The notes under the pieces are model-generated. The model was not told the origin of the DNA. It ran no database searches and saw nothing but the letters and a program-made list of their open reading frames with translations. From Vulcanisaeta sp. JCM 14467 (GTDB lineage: Archaea; Thermoproteota; Thermoprotei; Thermoproteales; Thermocladiaceae): a DNA stretch of 64,000 nucleotides. Where the stretch lies: contig NZ_BBDM01000001.1 of the NCBI RefSeq assembly GCF_001316245.1, forward strand, positions 1 to 64,000. The letters are read 5' to 3'. This document shows positions 9,206 to 19,118 of the stretch, piece by piece; the stretch's first letter is position 1, and each line of letters opens with the position of its first letter. The position numbers were made by a program, and so were the translations under genes.

Positions 9206-11402
9206 CACTCGATCACCTCAAACTCTTGTATCCACCAGCTACATGTTCTCTCTTTCTTCCACTCTTCTAGACATTTCTCGTAGTAATCTGACTTTCTTCT
9301 TATCCATTTAAAATATTCAGTTATGATTAGAGGTAGATCATTTTCCTTTATTGGTTCAGCATTTTTACTGTGGGTGTCGTAGCCTATGTACTCTGCTAGT
9401 GCCACAAAGAACTCGTAGTCATCAGGTATCTCGTTTACTCTCTCGTAGAATAGTAGCGCTGTCTTTGTTCCTGCCCCCGTATAGTAAAATGCTCCATGCG
9501 GTAGCTCTATCACTGCCTTAAGCTTGGCCTTTACTGGTGTGTGCCTTGCCGTGAATAAGAGTCTTCTAATCCACTCGTCACCTGGATTATTTAGTACACC
9601 AACGTCTATTACTGTGAATACCTTACCGCCTAACCTTATAATTCTTAGGAATTGCTCCAATAGCACAACTTGTATAGGTAACCTGTCATGAAATAGTATC
9701 GGCTCTAAGTTACTATCATAATAAATTATATAGTTCCATCCTAACTCTGGGTCTTTAAGTATAAGTTTATAGACATAGTTGCCGTAATCTTCTGGAGTGA
9801 TCCATTCCCTTCCTAGCTTGTCAGCTATCTTTTCAGGATTAGCATTAGTTCCTAGCTTTTTCGCTAGTTCTTGTAATTCCCTACGCCCCATGTCACGTAG
9901 CCACATATTTTGAGCAAGAGCATACTGTACAAGAATATACCTATCATCTATAAGTAGCTCTCCTCTACCCCTTCCCCTGCCAGCACGTCCCATAGGTGGG
10001 TTAGTGAGTATGAGGTCAAATCCCCTCCTTACCTCATTATTGTGTCTGCTCCATATCTTCTTCATAAGGTATATTATTGGGGGTAATTCAGTCAACCTTA
10101 TGAGCTCCTCAAGTCCCTGAAGAACCTTAAGTGCTACATCGTTTTTTTCTAAGGTTATGCACTATACCTATAAAGCTTAGGAATTCGTCTGAAGCTATAT
10201 TAATTTCTACTGTCTTTTTCTCTAATCCTTTCAGTATAGCATCAGCAAATTTGTACGTGTTCTCCTCCATTTGTTCCAACTCAGTTTGTTCTAAGCCTTC
10301 CGCTACTATTCCACGTCTAATATTATCCCATTTTTCAAGAAAGCCTTTGAGAAATTCTTTAGAGGCTTTAAGATTCACTATTGGGCCGAAATTGTTTGTT
10401 GCATCGGCTCTAAATATGTTCGTTATACCATTGCCATATATCATCATGTTAACCGACGATATACTCACCATTTCCTCGAACAAATCTGTGGCAAAGAGAC
10501 GTTTTTTCAGCATAATCTCTGAGCTTGTAAGGTTCACGATACTCTGGAAACTCTTTCAGTATCTTTTCAAGCCAGAATGTGAGAAAACGAGCAGAACCAG
10601 CGCAGGGATCATATACTTTAACATTTATGGGAGAGAAGCCCTCGGCTTCAAATTGAGCCCAAGCTATCTCCCTCATAGTGATTACAAGGTTTCTATGGGT
10701 AAGATACTGACCAGCTCCACCCTTAAAGGCCTCATAGACCATTTTTTTCAAACAATGCTCCCAATGCATCATAATGTACAAGCGCTTTTTGAATTTCTAC
10801 GTTTTCTGCTATGGTCTTAAGGATCTTTTCAAGAAGATTTGTAGTCACGTGATGTTGGATAACATTAGCCATACTTTGTAAGAACATCTTTACAGCCTCA
10901 TCGCTTACACGAGAAGATAGCATTTCTATGAATGCAATTATCTCTTCATCTCTCGTTCTCCTTATATCCTTAAGCATTTCTCTGACTACTTCTGCCACTG
11001 TCTGCTCTGTACCTCCTCGTTCCCTAGCCCTCTTAACGATGTAACCTATAATAGGTAGAAGTCTCATGACTGCATCTAAACCCCCTGCTCCCTCCATTTT
11101 ATACAATATGTTGTGTACCTTATCCACAAACTCATAGATATTGGCTGAGGTGCTTACGTTCCTTATATATTTTATTAGCGTTGTATCTGCTTTATTTTTT
11201 TCCTCTCCTTCTGGACATCGTTCTCACCCTTCTCAATAACTATATAATTACTCCATCCTCTTCGATAATCCATAAGACCTCGCTCTTCATTAAGTCCCGG
11301 TAGCTTCCTTACTTCACCTAACACAGTGGCTTTATTATATCGTCCAAGCTTAATGGAAGCCAGTACTACACGCATCTTTAGAGTCATATTTAAAACTCTC
11401 AT
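9205..11402 (-). CDS. hsdM: Type I-like adenine-N6 DNA methyltransferase (M subunit)
   Basis: About 732 residues rebuilt from five segments. In order: a short N-terminal region, a helical domain (YEFVDKVHNILYKMEGAGG), then the methylase core with GGAGQYLTHRNLV, SAM-binding motif I VYDPCAGSARFLTFW, and catalytic motif IV FDLILTNPPMGRAGRG (the N-P-P of N6-adenine methylases). It marks host DNA together with HsdS. Four one-base breaks occur in runs near 11190, 10745, 10500 and 10140. ATG 11402 lies 25 bases after a TATA box at 11423-11430, making it leaderless and first in the operon. No HsdR is present; McrBC may fill the cutting role. Confidence 0.8.
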
Positions 11403-11422
11403 ATAAATATACACAATCATGC

Positions 11423-11430
11423 TATATAAA
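11423..11430 (-). promoter_or_regulatory. TATA box of the hsdMS-mcrBC operon
   Basis: On the minus strand TTTATATA is centred about 25 bases before ATG 11402. It is the only strong promoter-like element seen upstream of the five leftward defence genes. Confidence 0.5.
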
Positions 11431-11515
11431 TTTATCCGCTAATTCTGCTTATACTTATAGGGAATAGATTGAGATACTAGGTTATAACAGTTAGTGAAGA
11501 GAATCACATGGTGGT

Positions 11516-11826
11516 ATGTTCATTGAGGTTAGTGATGAGGAGATATTGACGGCCCAGAAAATGCTTGGTAGGGAGGGCATTGGTGTCGAACCAGCCAGTG
11601 CGGCGTCGTTTGCGGGCTACATAAAGGCCCTGCGTGAGGGCTTAGTTGATGCCAGGGACAAGGTTGTGCTGATAGCCACCGGGCATGCCTGAAGGATCCA
11701 GATATATTACTAATGGGCAGTGGTAGTAATGTTATTAGTGTTTTATCAATAGATGAGCTAATTTTGTCGGTGCCTTCAATATTACTTTTAAATGTTAATG
11801 TTATTGAGAAGATAAAATCTTCATGA
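11516..11826 (+). pseudogene. thrC: Truncated threonine synthase (C-terminal fragment)
   Basis: The frame MFIEVSDEEILTAQKMLG then GIGVEPASAASFAGYIKALR then KVVLIATGHALKDPDI is the C-terminal end of threonine synthase, the PLP enzyme that makes threonine from O-phosphohomoserine. The N-terminal three quarters, with the PLP lysine, are absent: upstream is only the promoter region of the divergent hsdM operon. One missing C near 11692 must be restored after ATGHA. The tail after DPDI does not look like the family. This is a remnant, probably left by rearrangement at the edge of the defence island. Confidence 0.7.
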
Positions 11827-11873
11827 CCTAATGAGATTAAAGGAGACCATGTTAAGTATCCTTGAAGGGTTAA

Positions 11874-12107
11874 ACCCAAGCCCAAAAGCCCGAAATCGCT
11901 AGTTTAAAGAGACCAGTACCTAAGCTCAGCTTTATCGAGAAGAAGGATAGGCCTGGAGCATACTTAGTCAATACATCAGCTATTTTAGGAAGACCGATAC
12001 TCGAGAAAGATGCTAAGATGCTAAAATCAAATCATTATAAAGAGTATGATTTTAGTTCTTTTCCATGCCTTAGTACCCCATATGCTGATAATGGTGTAGG
12101 TGAGTAA
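11874..12107 (+). other. Open frame without start, unidentified remnant
   Basis: A 77-codon frame without internal stops has no ATG near its beginning. It reads KRPVPKLSFIEKKDRPGAYL, then NTSAILGRPILEKDAKMLK, and ends YADNGVGE. The composition is protein-like and it follows the threonine synthase fragment on the same strand, so it may be another piece of a rearranged gene. I do not recognise it. Confidence 0.3.
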
Positions 12108-12139
12108 TTTTCTCAAAAGCTAGGTTATTTCAATTGGGC

Positions 12140-12420
12140 CTATTTTGTTGGTGCGCATTTCATGGTTTTCTCGTTCTCGTAGAATTTCCTCAGTGCTTCT
12201 GTTGGGTCTTTTGCTTGATGAGCTTCATTGCTAGTCCGTCTTCGCTTCTTACCTCGATTACCACGTCGCCGTCGAATTCCAGGCGGCAGACCGTGGTTGG
12301 TTTGATGCCTCGCCTCTCCGCCTCGTTGATCGCAATACCGATTAACTCATTGATTGTGTAGTTGAAGTCGTAGTCACTGACGAGTCTGAATTCATCGAGG
12401 TGGTACGCCCAAATGGGCAT
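12140..12420 (-). CDS. Small conserved-looking protein of unknown function
   Basis: About 93 residues after restoring one missing G near 12210. It begins MPIWAYHLDEFRLVSDYDF, has a helix (INELIGIAINEAERRGIKP), a beta pair (TTVCRLEFDGDVVIEVRS), and ends RKFYENEKTMKCAPTK. The alternating helix and strand pattern and the charged tail support a real gene. Without the frame correction it stops at 12190. It is divergent from the next gene to the right. No family assigned. Confidence 0.55.
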
Positions 12421-12497
12421 TGCGGTTTATTGCCTCGGCAAGTTTATATAGCCTTTGGAGCCGAGACTTCAATGGTTGGCCCCTTTTAAATTCGGCA

Positions 12498-13001
12498 TTG
12501 CCATTAATCATTGTGGACCCTAGGCTTAGGAGGACTTACTCGAGGTGTGTTGTGGAGGTTGCCCGTGGTACGCTCCCTGACCTCGTGAATGACCTTTATG
12601 ACTATTTAATGATTGACTTAGCCAGCATCACGTATGGTCTTAAGGACCCGAGGGCATTCCTCGTGAATGTTAGGCTTGCCATTGACTATGATTACCTGAG
12701 GCCGAGTGTGGTCTTCGTGGTTGATTACTCAAGGCCGGAGCATAGGGCCGTGGCTGAGTCTAGGATTAGGTGGCTCAGGGAGTTAAGCCTCGACTACATA
12801 CTCGCCGAGGACGAACCAGCCGAGATCAGGGCCGCAAAGGAATGCCTCAACAAGCCAAGGTGCATCGTACTCAGTAGGGACTACGACCCACTAACAATAA
12901 TGGACGAAATGATACAACCAATCAAGGTCAGTGAGAGGGCTTGGATCGTTATGAAGGTAATGGTAGACAGAAATTGCCTAAAGCGTCGAGGCTTAGCCTA
13001 G
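12498..13001 (+). CDS. Hypothetical protein
   Basis: About 167 residues from a TTG at 12498; a longer frame runs back to 12420 but includes what looks like a TATA box (GTTTATATAG, 12442-12451), so the shorter form is preferred. Segments PLIIVDPRLRRTYSRCVVEV and VVFVVDYSRPEHRAVAESRI alternate strand and helix, and the codon use matches neighbouring core genes. The C-terminus (MVDRNCLKRRGLA) looks abrupt and may follow a frame break near 12950. Function unknown. Confidence 0.5.
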   Translation: MPLIIVDPRLRRTYSRCVVEVARGTLPDLVNDLYDYLMIDLASITYGLKDPRAFLVNVRLAIDYDYLRPSVVFVVDYSRPEHRAVAESRIRWLRELSLDYILAEDEPAEIRAAKECLNKPRCIVLSRDYDPLTIMDEMIQPIKVSERAWIVMKVMVDRNCLKRRGLA

Positions 13002-13222
13002 CTTGGGCCATCATTACCTGGGTCATCCTCCACACTTCATGCATGCCGCCTAGGCCGAAGGTGGGATGCCGAGCTATCACTATCGATGGTTTATCTCTCG
13101 GCTCATTGATATGGCGCATTGAGTACGAAGCACTGCAGATGCCGTGTAATGCTAATTCGATTAGCGCACCCTGGTCGTTGCCTATTAATGCCCTGAACCG
13201 AGGTTCATGAATAGCTTTAAAT

Positions 13223-13905
13223 TTAGGTCCGCATTATTTTTATTTGATGTGGCATATTTAGGGGCTCACCTGTGACCTGAGGTTGATTGGCGGTCTCGTG
13301 TTGTGCATCGTTATTGCGGTGGACCTCGTTTGCCCATTCTAACTTCTCGATTCCTTTGATGAATCCCTTGACTGAGAACCACCTATTAGTCACCATGTAC
13401 GCCACGAGGCTTCCGCCGCTGACTCACTATATTGCTTTAAGTAGTATATGATTATCATGATTATACCAAGACTGATTAAGGCCGTATATTGTAATAAAAT
13501 TATTGATAAGACGGTCGCTATTAAAAGCAGTGCCTTAAAAATCCTTGGATGACTAGATAGGGCATTATACAGGCGGAGGCGGAGTGTTGGTGGTTTTGTG
13601 AGGAGTACGTGGTGCATGACCTCGTGCATGAATACCCTGCCGAGGACCCTCCTATCCATATTAAGCACATTATTGCTAACGTAGATTATGCTCCTCCTTT
13701 TATCATACCATGCATCCCATCTACTCTTCCTGCTCGTGTCCACCTCAACATGGCTATAACCATATCTCTCGAGCACATTGTTGACCTCATCGATGAATTG
13801 CTTAAAGTCCAGCTTGCCATCCTCGAATTGTCTCAGTGGGCATCTTAGGTCATTAATCAGTTCCTCATATCTCCCAAGCCAATCAGGTATTTCAGCCTCT
13901 TTCAT
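13223..13905 (-). CDS. Membrane zinc metallopeptidase (M48/minigluzincin-like)
   Basis: About 228 residues rebuilt. The helix VFMHEVMHHVLL carries HEXXH, where two His bind zinc and Glu is catalytic. Two hydrophobic stretches follow (KALLLIATVLSIILLQYTAL and ISLGIIMIIIYYL), then SESAAEAS, a likely third zinc ligand (Glu). A frame break near 13395 joins it to the tail VAYMVTNRWFSVKGFIKGIE. The size and layout fit small integral-membrane gluzincins that process or degrade membrane proteins. It is divergent from the cutA fragment. Family placement within M48/M56 is uncertain. Confidence 0.7.
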
Positions 13906-13939
13906 CCTGATTGATAAATTGAATGCAAACCCCTTAAAA

Positions 13940-14137
13940 ACCTTTGGGGAGGGAGGAGTTGAGGAGGGTAGTGAGGCGTTGCTTGTTATTAAGTCTAGGA
14001 GGGATAGGTTTGATGAGTTGGTGAGGCATGTTAGGGAGAGGCATCCGTATAGGGTTCCTGAGATTATTGCGTTGCCAATAATTGGTGGTTTTAGTGATTA
14101 CTTGAGGTGGATTGATGAGACGCTCAACCGGGCTTAA
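13940..14137 (+). pseudogene. cutA: Truncated CutA1 (C-terminal half)
   Basis: SEALLVIKSRRDRFDELVRH, then HPYRVPEIIALPIIGG and YLRWIDETL are the conserved C-terminal half of CutA1, a small trimeric protein linked to divalent metal tolerance. The N-terminal 40-50 residues are missing: upstream bases belong to the start region of the divergent peptidase. No single-base error explains this, so it is a true truncation or a deletion in the assembly. Confidence 0.75.
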
Positions 14138-14185
14138 AATAGCTTAGAAGTAAATGCTTTTAACGCCTTAAGCATTGGTAATTCC

Positions 14186-15426
14186 ATGCCGAGGGCATTA
14201 CTGGTTATTCTGGACGGCTGTGCTGATAGGCCGGTTAAGGAGCTTGGTGGGAAAACTCCGCTTGAGGTTGCAGTTAAGCCAACTATTGATAGGCTGGCTG
14301 CCGAGGGTTCCTGCGGCCTCATGAATGCGATAGCGCCTGGCGTCAGGCCTGGTAGTGATACGTCTCACCTGGCGATTTTTGGTTATGACCCTTACAAGTA
14401 CTACCTGGTAGGGGCCCGCTTGAGGCCTTGGGTGCCGGTTTGATGCTTAATCCTGGTGATGTTGCCTTTAGGACTAACGTGGCCACGGTTAATGAGACTT
14501 GGTCGTCATTGATAGGAGGGGTGGTAGGTACATAGACCTGGCGAGGTTAGGGAGATAGAGGGTATAATCAATAATGAGGTATTGCCGGCATTGAGGAGTA
14601 AGTATGGGATTGATGCAGTTTATAAGCAGACCGTAGAGCACAGGGGAGTCCTTGTGCTTAGGGGTGGTGTATCGCCACACGTTAGTGATACTGATCCGCA
14701 TGTGACTGGTGTCAGGGTTTCTGAGGCTAAGGCGTTAAGCGATGATGCTAGGGTCACTGCTAGTTACATTAATGATTTCACGAGGCTCGTTTATGAGAAG
14801 TTGAGTAAGGCCGAGTTTAATGAGAAGAGGAGGAGGGAGAGTAAGGGGCCGATTAACATGGTCCTACTCAGGGGTGCGGGTTCTATGAGGAGTTTCGAGC
14901 CACTTAGTTCCAGGTATAGGGTTAAGCCTGCGATAATTGCTGGCGTTGCGTTGATTAGGGGTATTGGTAGGGCGTTGGGTATGGACGTGATAAACGTTGA
15001 TAATTACATAGGCTCTAAGGATGATGACTTCATAGCGGCGTTCCAAGCCGCGGCGAGGGCATTTAATGACCACGACTTTGTGTTTGTTCACGTTAAGCCC
15101 ACGGACTCCATGTCCCATGACGGTGATGCCAGGGGTAAGGCGATGATTATTGAGAGGGTTGATGCTGGTATTAGGAGGTTCCTTGAGGAGGCGCCCAGTG
15201 ATACGTACATATTCATAACCTGTGACCATGCAACACCAATAACCGTTAGGGAACATACGGGGGATCCAGTACCATTTCTGGCATGGGGGCCTGACGTGAT
15301 GAGGGATGATGTTACTCAATTCAGTGAGAGGCTTGTGCCAAGGGCTTTTGGGGCAGGATTAGTGGTATTGATGTAATGAATATAATAGCTAATTACCTGG
15401 GTACTCTTGAGAAGTTTGGTGAGTAA
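14186..15426 (+). CDS. apgM: Archaeal cofactor-independent phosphoglycerate mutase
   Basis: Interconverts 3- and 2-phosphoglycerate in glycolysis and gluconeogenesis. The start MPRALLVILDGCADRP holds the first metal-binding Asp, followed by GVRPGSDTSHLAIFGYDP with the catalytic Ser region. The C-terminal metal site shows as VHVKPTDSMSHDGDARGKA and FITCDHATP. Length (about 413) fits the aPGAM family. Four one-base losses are seen: GGG read as GG near 14410 (YLGRGPLEALGAG restored), near 14502, near 14550, and near 15352, after which the true end IDVMNIIANYLG and TLEKFGE is read. All are in G-rich runs. Confidence 0.92.
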
Positions 15427-15980
15427 TTATTCAAAGTCCTTAAGTGGCCTAGCCATTATGTACGCATCCTCGCCATCGTGGTAGTAACCCTTTATTAAGT
15501 CGACGATTTTATAGTTCAACTTCTTATAGAGGTTTATGGCTGGTGTGTTGGAGACCCTGACCTCTAGGTAGACCTCCTCGGCGCCGTAGAAGTGCTTCAT
15601 GGCCCTCATGCCCCTAATCATCATGTTGTAGCAATGCCCAACCTCCTGGCTTCAGGTAACACACCAATGGATATTACGTGACCCTTCCTAGTTGGCTTGC
15701 CCTTCCATATATAGCTCCAGCCGAACTCAACCCTATTCATCATGTAACCGACAACCCTGCCGTCGAGCTCAGCCACTATGAAGGCCTTTGGGAAGCTCCT
15801 GTAGTGCTCCACGAAGAAGAACTCTGGGTAATTCTCGGGTAGTACCCTCCTATTGATCATAACCACGGTGTTCAAATCCGTTATTTCAAACTCCCTGAGC
15901 ACGAATACCCTGCCATCCCTACCCCTTATATACTCACGACCACTAAGCTTACTCGATATGTCCCGAACCTCCTCTCCCAT
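15427..15980 (-). CDS. rimI: Ribosomal-protein/N-terminal acetyltransferase (Ard1/RimI family)
   Basis: A GNAT-fold enzyme of about 185 residues that transfers acetyl from acetyl-CoA to protein N-termini. Family features: VFVLREFEITDLNTVVMINR at the start, FFFVEHYRSFPKAFIVAE, and the acetyl-CoA binding strand-loop ISIGVLPEARRLGIATTM followed by VYLEVRVSNTPAINLYKKLN. It matches the broad-specificity crenarchaeal Ard1 type. One break near 15622 separates the CoA motif from the rest. It converges with apgM with no gap. Confidence 0.88.
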
Positions 15981-16030
15981 TAAAAACCCTGACCCGTGAG
16001 ACTTAATACATTTTTCCTCATGGGGAGTAA

Positions 16031-16465
16031 TTACTTATCAAGTATGTATGCTGGAATAATAGCCAGGATAATAAGTCCTAGTATGTATAGGGCTGCGGTG
16101 AACGTCCTATAGGACAGACTTAGGAGACCTAATTGAGGTATTACGAAGACGACAACGCCAACAACGTCACTATAAGGAACTGGGTATGGGTCTGAGACCG
16201 GGTTCGCGTCGCCTTTGAAGATGTATGTGCATTTCTGGGCGTTATTAATGGCTATTACCCTGTGCACAATGTAATCATTGAACTCTGGTGAGTAGTAGAT
16301 GGCCACATGCCCTAGCAATGAGTTGCAGGGCTGACTCGGTGGTATTATTATGACTAAATCACCAACTTCGAGCGTTGGCTCCATTGAGTATGAACTGACG
16401 ACTGCCCACGGTATTACGAACATGGACGCAATAACAAGTACTGCTAATACATGCCATATGCTCAT
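16031..16465 (-). CDS. Signal peptidase I (archaeal/ER type, S26B)
   Basis: 144 residues with an intact frame. It has an N-terminal membrane helix (VLAVLVIASMFVIPWAVV), then SSYSMEPTLEVGDLVII with the catalytic Ser of SMEP, and NDYIVHRVIAI with the catalytic His that replaces the bacterial Lys. KGDANPVSDPYPVPYSDVVG is the family's conserved third box. A C-terminal membrane helix follows. It removes signal peptides from exported proteins outside the membrane and would serve the secreted proteins at 27099, 28958 and 38908. Confidence 0.9.
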   Translation of the reverse strand: MSIWHVLAVLVIASMFVIPWAVVSSYSMEPTLEVGDLVIIIPPSQPCNSLLGHVAIYYSPEFNDYIVHRVIAINNAQKCTYIFKGDANPVSDPYPVPYSDVVGVVVFVIPQLGLLSLSYRTFTAALYILGLIILAIIPAYILDK

Positions 16466-16524
16466 TAAATCGCTGATCCAGCCTCAGTACTTATTTTTTT
16501 ACTCGCTTTATTTTTGAAGAAAGG

Positions 16525-16532
16525 TTTTTATA
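16525..16532 (+). promoter_or_regulatory. TATA box of the thermosome gene
   Basis: TTTTTATA preceded by a purine-rich BRE-like GAAGAAAGG (16516-16524) lies about 26 bases before ATG 16555. The mRNA should be leaderless. The strong BRE/TATA pair fits a highly expressed chaperonin. Confidence 0.6.
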
Positions 16533-16554
16533 GAAGTGCTTTACGGACTCGCCG

Positions 16555-18219
16555 ATGAGCAGCGGCACACAGCAGAGGGGAGGATTACCAGTAATGGTTC
16601 TTAAGGAGGGTTCGCAAAGAACAACAGGTGCAGACGCAAGGAGAAGTAACATAATGGCTGCGAAGGTCATTGCCGAAATACTATCAACGAGCCTAGGGCC
16701 TAGGGGAATGGATAAGATGCTCATTGACGCCTTTGGCGATGTGACAATAACGGGAGATGGAGCGGCAATACTTAAGGAGATGGAGGTTCAACACCCAGCG
16801 GCTAAGCTACTCATTGAGGTTGCCAAGGCCCAGGATGCGGAGGTTGGTGATGGAACGACAACAGCCGTTGTCCTCGCCGGTAGATTGCTGGAGCTCGCCG
16901 AGGAGTTGCTTGACGAGGGTATTCACCCAACAATAATTATTGATGGTTATAAGAAGGCCATGGACTACGCAATACAGGTCGCCAATGAAATTGCAAAGCC
17001 AATAAATGTTGAGGACAAGAACCAACTCGCCCTCGTAGCAATGAACTCGCTAAGCAGTAAGATCGTTGCCGAGGCTAGGGATTACCTAGCCAAGATAGCC
17101 GTTGATGCATCGGCAATAGCGGTTGAGAAGGTTGGTGATAAGTATAACCTCGACCTGGACTGGATTAAGATTGAGAAGAAGAAGGGTCAGTCACTCTTTG
17201 AGACTCAGTTAATACAGGGCATTGTGCTTGATAAGGAGGTTGTCCACCCAGGCATGCCCAAGAGGGTTGTCAATGCCAAGATCGCAGTCCTAGACGCGCC
17301 ACTTGAGATTGAGAAGCCTGAGTGGACTACGAAGATATCTGTCTCATCGCCACAGCAGATAAAGGCATTCCTCGAGGAGGAATCCAACATACTTAAGTCC
17401 TACGTTGACAAGCTTGCCGAGATTGGCGCAAATGTTGTCATAACGCAGAAGGGCATTGATGAGGTTGCCCAGCACTACCTGGCTAAGAAGGGCATACTAG
17501 CCGTTAGGAGGGTTAAGAGGAGTGACATTGAGAAGCTTGCCAAGGCCACGGGTGCAAAGATAGTCACGAGCATTAAGGACATAAAGCCCGAGGACCTCGG
17601 CACTGCTGGGCTCGTTGAGGAGAGGAAGGTTGGCGAGGAGAAGATGGTCTTCGTTGAGCAGTGCCCGAACCCGAGGGCGGTCACAATACTACTCAGGGGT
17701 GCAGCTGATAGGATACTTGATGAGGCAGAGAGGTCAATGCAGGACGCGCTTCACGTAATTAGGGATCTATATAGGGATCCCAGGATTGTGCCGGGCGGTG
17801 GTGCGTTTGAGATGGAGATTGCGAGGAGACTTAGGGATTGGGGTAGGAAGCTACCTGGTAAGGAGCAGTTGGCAGTGCTTAAGTTTGCGGAGGCTCTCGA
17901 GCACATACCAACAATACTGGCCCTAACCGCTGGCTTAGACCCTGTTGATGCAATTGCCGAGTTAAGGAAGAGGCACGATGCTGGTGAGTTTGATGCCGGT
18001 GTTGACGTGTTAAGCGGTAAGGTTGAGAATATGGCGAAGATAAATGTCGTAGACCCGCTACTGGTTAAGACGAACGTGATTAGGAGCGCCGCTGAGGCTG
18101 CAATAATGATACTCAGGATTGATGATATAGTCGCGGCAGCCCAGACAAAGACGGGTGGTACAAGTAAGTCAAAGTCAGAGAGTGGCGGCGAGGAGGGCGA
18201 GTCAAAGTCCTCTGAGTAA
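16555..18219 (+). CDS. thsA: Thermosome subunit (group II chaperonin)
   Basis: 554 residues, typical for the family, with an intact frame. It folds proteins in an ATP-driven double-ring cage in the cytoplasm. Signatures: STSLGPRGMDKMLIDAFGDV and TGDGAAILKEM near residues 45-75, VGDGTTTAVVLAG with the nucleotide-binding Asp, and PGGGAFEMEIARRLRD near 430. The C-terminus is a Ser/Gly/Glu-rich tail, as in other thermosomes. Only one subunit lies in this window, so which paralogue it is (alpha or beta) is not certain. Confidence 0.96.
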   Translation: MSSGTQQRGGLPVMVLKEGSQRTTGADARRSNIMAAKVIAEILSTSLGPRGMDKMLIDAFGDVTITGDGAAILKEMEVQHPAAKLLIEVAKAQDAEVGDGTTTAVVLAGRLLELAEELLDEGIHPTIIIDGYKKAMDYAIQVANEIAKPINVEDKNQLALVAMNSLSSKIVAEARDYLAKIAVDASAIAVEKVGDKYNLDLDWIKIEKKKGQSLFETQLIQGIVLDKEVVHPGMPKRVVNAKIAVLDAPLEIEKPEWTTKISVSSPQQIKAFLEEESNILKSYVDKLAEIGANVVITQKGIDEVAQHYLAKKGILAVRRVKRSDIEKLAKATGAKIVTSIKDIKPEDLGTAGLVEERKVGEEKMVFVEQCPNPRAVTILLRGAADRILDEAERSMQDALHVIRDLYRDPRIVPGGGAFEMEIARRLRDWGRKLPGKEQLAVLKFAEALEHIPTILALTAGLDPVDAIAELRKRHDAGEFDAGVDVLSGKVENMAKINVVDPLLVKTNVIRSAAEAAIMILRIDDIVAAAQTKTGGTSKSKSESGGEEGESKSSE

Positions 18220-18276
18220 TGAAATTTTGCATTCATAAAGTTAGATTTTTAAACGATTTTATCCCCGTATTCTCCA

Positions 18277-18628
18277 ATGTCATCATCAAACCAAGCATCA
18301 AATTCAATCCTTAAGGAGGACGAATTAGCGAGGGTTTTAAGCGTAATTAATGACTTAGTTAAGGGTAAGTTGACGTACCCACAGGATAACCAAGTACGAA
18401 CTTGCCAGGGTGGTAGCCGCTAGGGCTAAGCAATTGGCAATGGGCGCTCAACCGCTCATTAACCCGCAGGAATTGGGTACGTATGACCCAATAGACATTG
18501 CCATTGAGGAGGTTCGTAGAGGATTACTTCCATTTATCATAGTTAGAACGCTACCAAATGGGAGGCATCTGAGGATTAAGCTTAAGGACTTACTTGATTT
18601 AAGTAGGAATTTTGATGCAAAGATTTAA
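18277..18628 (+). CDS. rpo6: DNA-directed RNA polymerase subunit Rpo6 (RpoK)
   Basis: The archaeal counterpart of bacterial omega and eukaryotic RPB6, helping assemble and stabilise RNA polymerase. The hallmark RITKYELARVVAARAKQLAM and DPIDIAIEEVRRGLLPFIIV then RTLPNGR are clear. An N-terminal extension of about 35 residues (MSSSNQASNSILKEDELARV) precedes the core. A break near 18383 separates the extension from the core. TATA at 18247-18254 lies about 27 bases before ATG 18277, so the mRNA is probably leaderless. Confidence 0.9.
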
Positions 18629-18633
18629 TAAAA

Positions 18634-18984
18634 TTAGACCTTAACTAATTCTAACTTCCCATTATCTATCCTAATCTCCACTGTATCACCAACATCCAAC
18701 CTGGGACCCAGTGCCTCGGCTTCATCCTCATTAAGCCAGATTAGTAGTCTCGGTATTGGGACCTTACCACTCATTAACGGTCCAACCATGGGCATCGACC
18801 TGAGTAATTGCTGGACGAGTGGCATTACATCCCTCATCATTTGCGAAGTCTCATCAGTGCCAGTAATGACTGGGCCCGGCGTCTCCCTCTCCTCAACTAT
18901 TTGTATCGCTATCATTTTACCGCCAGTTGGGTCATTAACCAGCGTCTTACTTACTACGTAACCCTTTATTGTTATCATCCTCAT
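18634..18984 (-). CDS. Conserved hypothetical protein, beta-rich
   Basis: 116 residues with an intact frame: MRMITIKGYVVSKTLVNDP, an Ile/Val-rich strand, a Met-rich middle helix (SQMMRDVMPLVQQLLRSMPM), and an OB- or barrel-like end (LDVGDTVEIRIDNGKLELVK). It converges on rpo6 with five bases between stops. The VGDTVEI turn is common in small beta barrels. I do not recognise a family. Confidence 0.7.
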   Translation of the reverse strand: MRMITIKGYVVSKTLVNDPTGGKMIAIQIVEERETPGPVITGTDETSQMMRDVMPLVQQLLRSMPMVGPLMSGKVPIPRLLIWLNEDEAEALGPRLDVGDTVEIRIDNGKLELVKV

Positions 18985-19118
18985 TAATCCGCACCATGCA
19001 TTTAAAAAAACTTATTATGTGGTTGGTGTGGGTTATTAATTGATGTTGAAAATATGATTACCCTCATCTGTATAAGAGAAATCGAAAGATTTAAAAATTA
19101 TAATAAACAGAAAGTATT

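Noticed and set aside
12960-13206. Minus-strand open frame containing ALIGNDQGALIELALHG and HPTFGLGGMHEVWRM
   Set aside because: It reads like protein but has no start codon, no recognised family, and the opposite strand is open too; evidence is too thin to call a gene.
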